Source of the DNA: Ptychodera flava
Lineage: Eukaryota > Hemichordata > Enteropneusta > Ptychoderidae
DNA: 64,000 bases
Assembly (NCBI RefSeq): GCF_041260155.1
Contig: NC_091932.1
Location: 7,499,001-7,563,000 of the forward strand
Direction: 5' to 3'
Both the position numbers and the translations under genes were made by a program. The first letter of the stretch is position 1. The number at the start of each line of letters is the position of its first letter. The notes under the pieces are model-generated. The model had not been told where the DNA came from and did no database searches. It was given only the letters and a program-made list of their open reading frames with translations. Positions 63,001 to 64,000 of this stretch are shown here, piece by piece.

Positions 63001-63765
63001 CCGTTTTGATTACAGACATCAATGATATCTGATTCAAATTCGTAGAGTCCGTGGTGAAATGTGGCATCATAAAAACAAATGATCCCAGTCCCATGATGAA
63101 TGCACCGACACCCAACCATTTTGGTTTGTTACCCTGCCCACCGTAATACGTCACAAAGATAAGTAAGATGACTACGGCGATGTCATAGCTGCTTGCGATC
63201 AGTCCAGTGTTCACACTAGGAAGGCTGAATCTACGTTCAAGACTTGTGATGACAACATTGACAAATCCGTTGACAACCATGCCCTGGGTGATGGCAAGGA
63301 TGCTGAGAAACACAAGCACTCCTTTGGCGTTGTTGCAGACCTGTACGCAAGCTGGTTTCCAACTCCCCCATCCACATTGGTGATCTTCTTCTTCAGATTC
63401 TTGGTGTAAACTGCCATCCAACGCTTCTCTTTCCACAGCATCTTTGCCGGGATATGAGTCCATTTCCTTCAGATCATCTTCCTTGTGAGGCTCCATGGCA
63501 ATACCAGAGAACTCGGCACCATTCACAGCACCATATGAAACTAATTTACTTTTGTCCACAGTGGTACCAGCATCAAGACTTGACATCTACACTTTACGAT
63601 TTCTACAGACACAGATTTTTGAATTCTATCAATGGCTGGTGTATTCTAGGTTGTCTGCATAGCCTGTGAGATGATATCTGTCTGTATGCATGGACAACTA
63701 CCTCTCCCGACACCTTTGTTGACTTTGTCTTTGTCACTATGGTATCACTCAGTTGTCATTTTGAT
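53755..63765 (-). CDS. SLCO4A1: Solute carrier organic anion transporter, SLCO4A1-like (OATP4A), 9 coding exons
   Basis: A twelve-span plasma-membrane transporter for sodium-independent uptake of organic anions; vertebrate OATP4A1 carries thyroid hormones and steroid conjugates. Exons: 62841-63586 (coding part), 62241-62343, 60241-60362, 59217-59468, 58018-58213, 57133-57282, 56179-56360, 55148-55212, 53755-54047. The product is about 703 residues against 722 in human. Landmarks are [10 protein letters not shown] and [46 protein letters not shown] (OATP signature region), [19 protein letters not shown], the Kazal-like extracellular Cys domain ([20 protein letters not shown]), VPALTATLR and [18 protein letters not shown]. 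Three one-base losses break the frame as written: two in the first exon and one at a donor. Each is in a short homopolymer and all downstream phases fit, so an intact gene is likely. Confidence 0.93.
55148..55212 (-). CDS. SLCO4A1: SLCO4A1-like exon 8
   Basis: Encodes [20 protein letters not shown], matching human CVRDPQRSFALGIQWIVVRI. Acceptor cattacag, donor G|gtaagt. Confidence 0.92.
55336..55360. repeat. Perfect short hairpin in the SLCO4A1-like gene
   Basis: GACCCTCGAG and its exact inverse CTCGAGGGTC around a five-T loop, located in the intron between exons 7 and 8. Confidence 0.8.
56179..56360 (-). CDS. SLCO4A1: SLCO4A1-like exon 7, end of the Kazal-like domain and a membrane span
   Basis: Encodes [26 protein letters not shown], then a hydrophobic span and VPALTATLR. 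Acceptor acttgcag, donor AG|gtaggt. Confidence 0.93.
57133..57282 (-). CDS. SLCO4A1: SLCO4A1-like exon 6, Kazal-like extracellular loop
   Basis: Encodes [17 protein letters not shown] (with an N-glycosylation sequon NVT), then [20 protein letters not shown]. Acceptor gtcttcag, donor AGA|gtaagt, phase 0 at both ends. The phase does not match exon 5 as written. Confidence 0.9.
58018..58213 (-). CDS. SLCO4A1: SLCO4A1-like exon 5
   Basis: Encodes [20 protein letters not shown], a membrane span and [11 protein letters not shown]. The end reads AACCAGTGAGTA where AACCAG|gtgagta is expected, so one G appears to be missing and the exon ends one base out of phase with exon 6. Confidence 0.9.
59217..59468 (-). 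CDS. SLCO4A1: SLCO4A1-like exon 4
   Basis: Encodes the large cytoplasmic loop ([20 protein letters not shown]) and [55 protein letters not shown]. Acceptor actgtacag, donor G|gtaaga. Confidence 0.94.
60241..60362 (-). CDS. SLCO4A1: SLCO4A1-like exon 3, OATP signature region
   Basis: Encodes [17 protein letters not shown], a membrane span and [10 protein letters not shown]. Like vertebrate OATP4A, the signature has PLW in place of the usual D-x-R-W. Acceptor ggttacag, donor G|gtaaga. Confidence 0.94.
60363..62240 (-). other. SLCO4A1-like intron 2
   Basis: Holds copy C of the 350-bp TTAA family at 61757-62120. No exon or other clear structure seen in the remainder. Confidence 0.5.
61757..62120. 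mobile_element. TTAA-ended 350-bp repeat family, copy C
   Basis: Begins near TTATGAGAGTATGCACCTCAG and ends GGTACATTCTACCTTAA. Shares CTGGAGAAACAAAGTACC and GAGCTTTAAAATGA with copies A and B. The left border is eroded. Confidence 0.5.
62241..62343 (-). CDS. SLCO4A1: SLCO4A1-like exon 2
   Basis: Encodes [20 protein letters not shown] and [14 protein letters not shown], matching human [28 protein letters not shown]. Acceptor ttcttcag, donor AG|gtgagt. Confidence 0.94.
62617..62764. mobile_element. Small hAT-like element, copy 3
   Basis: CAGTGTTTTGGTTGAGGGC at the left and TTTAACAAAAACACTG at the right. The inside has TGTTACAGGGGTTCCCCG, the family motif. Target duplication is not visible, so it is an older copy. 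In SLCO4A1-like intron 1. Confidence 0.45.
62841..63765 (-). CDS. SLCO4A1: SLCO4A1-like exon 1 (coding 62841-63586) with two apparent one-base deletions
   Basis: Starts at ATG 63584-63586 with a hydrophilic N-terminus (about 75 residues, acidic), then [47 protein letters not shown] and FMMPHFT. The frame shifts near 63051-63056 (into [14 protein letters not shown]) and again near 62969-62972 (into [20 protein letters not shown]). The last frame matches the phase of exon 2. The exon seems to begin at 63765 after an acceptor (gattttcag), so an untranslated leader exon probably lies beyond the window. Confidence 0.9.
63750..63765 (-). promoter_or_regulatory. Possible four-codon upstream ORF in the transporter leader
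   Basis: Right after the leader's splice acceptor the minus strand reads ATGACAACTGAGTGA (Met-Thr-Thr-Glu-stop), ahead of the main start. If transcribed it could dampen translation. Whether the leader is spliced this way is inferred. Confidence 0.3.
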
Positions 63766-64000
63766 CTGAAAATCAGAAAAAAAATCAATTATTAGCCTTC
63801 ATTCAGAGAATTTCTGAAAGTACAGAGAAAATGACTGCGTAGGAAAAACCATGATCACATAAACTTTATTTTAGTATGTTCTGTACATATGCTGTTAAAA
63901 ACATAACAAATCTGATGAAAACAAGATGTTGAGATGAAATTTTTCTTCCAACATCTGATGAGGATGGTGAAGAAGATGCAAAGATAAAAATCTTCAATCT

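Overview
This is an AT-rich, intron-rich animal nuclear genome window. Exons are short with GT-AG borders, introns run from hundreds of bases to more than 9 kb, and microsatellites, minisatellites and small TTAA-flanked transposons are dense. The two recognisable genes are close relatives of the vertebrate genes. Together with the repeat style this suggests a marine invertebrate, perhaps an invertebrate deuterostome such as a hemichordate, but I cannot fix the species from sequence alone.

Layout. (1) About 173-790, minus strand: a candidate first coding exon of an unrecognised gene, with a ZNF143-like promoter motif and a possible short second exon. (2) 3888-28224, plus strand: eleven exons of a phosphatidylserine synthase 1 gene (PTDSS1-like), 383 residues in frame to the stop. 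The roughly 90 N-terminal residues are not visible and probably lie upstream of the window. (3) About 28.2-36.8 kb: no gene seen; mostly mobile-element remnants. (4) 37515-45860, minus strand: an unrecognised gene of eight coding exons (about 552 residues). It has a long acidic low-complexity N-terminal part made of five consecutive symmetric phase 2-2 exons, then a compact alpha/beta-like C-terminal domain. An extra 3' exon is possible at 36844-37024. (5) About 46-53.7 kb: no complete gene. It holds several minisatellites, one of which is an array of perfect CCAAT-box (NF-Y type) sequences, and one orphan terminal-exon-like piece at 49010-49062. (6) 53755-63765, minus strand: an organic anion transporter gene (SLCO4A1-like) of nine coding exons. 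It looks complete, but it carries three single-base losses in short homopolymers, most simply assembly errors.

Mobile and repeat content. There are several families of small elements with TTAA ends and CCC-type or other inverted termini (piggyBac-like MITEs of about 92, 268, 340 and 350 bp). There is a CAGTG-ended family, a palindromic 318-bp element, and a 2.8-kb foldback element with 520-bp arms whose right arm is split by a 1.3-kb insertion.

The three main genes have unrelated roles (ER phospholipid base exchange, plasma-membrane organic anion uptake, unknown), and nothing suggests they work as one system. The best candidate for undescribed biology is the unrecognised gene at 37.5-45.9 kb. 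No CRISPR array or RNA gene was recognised.
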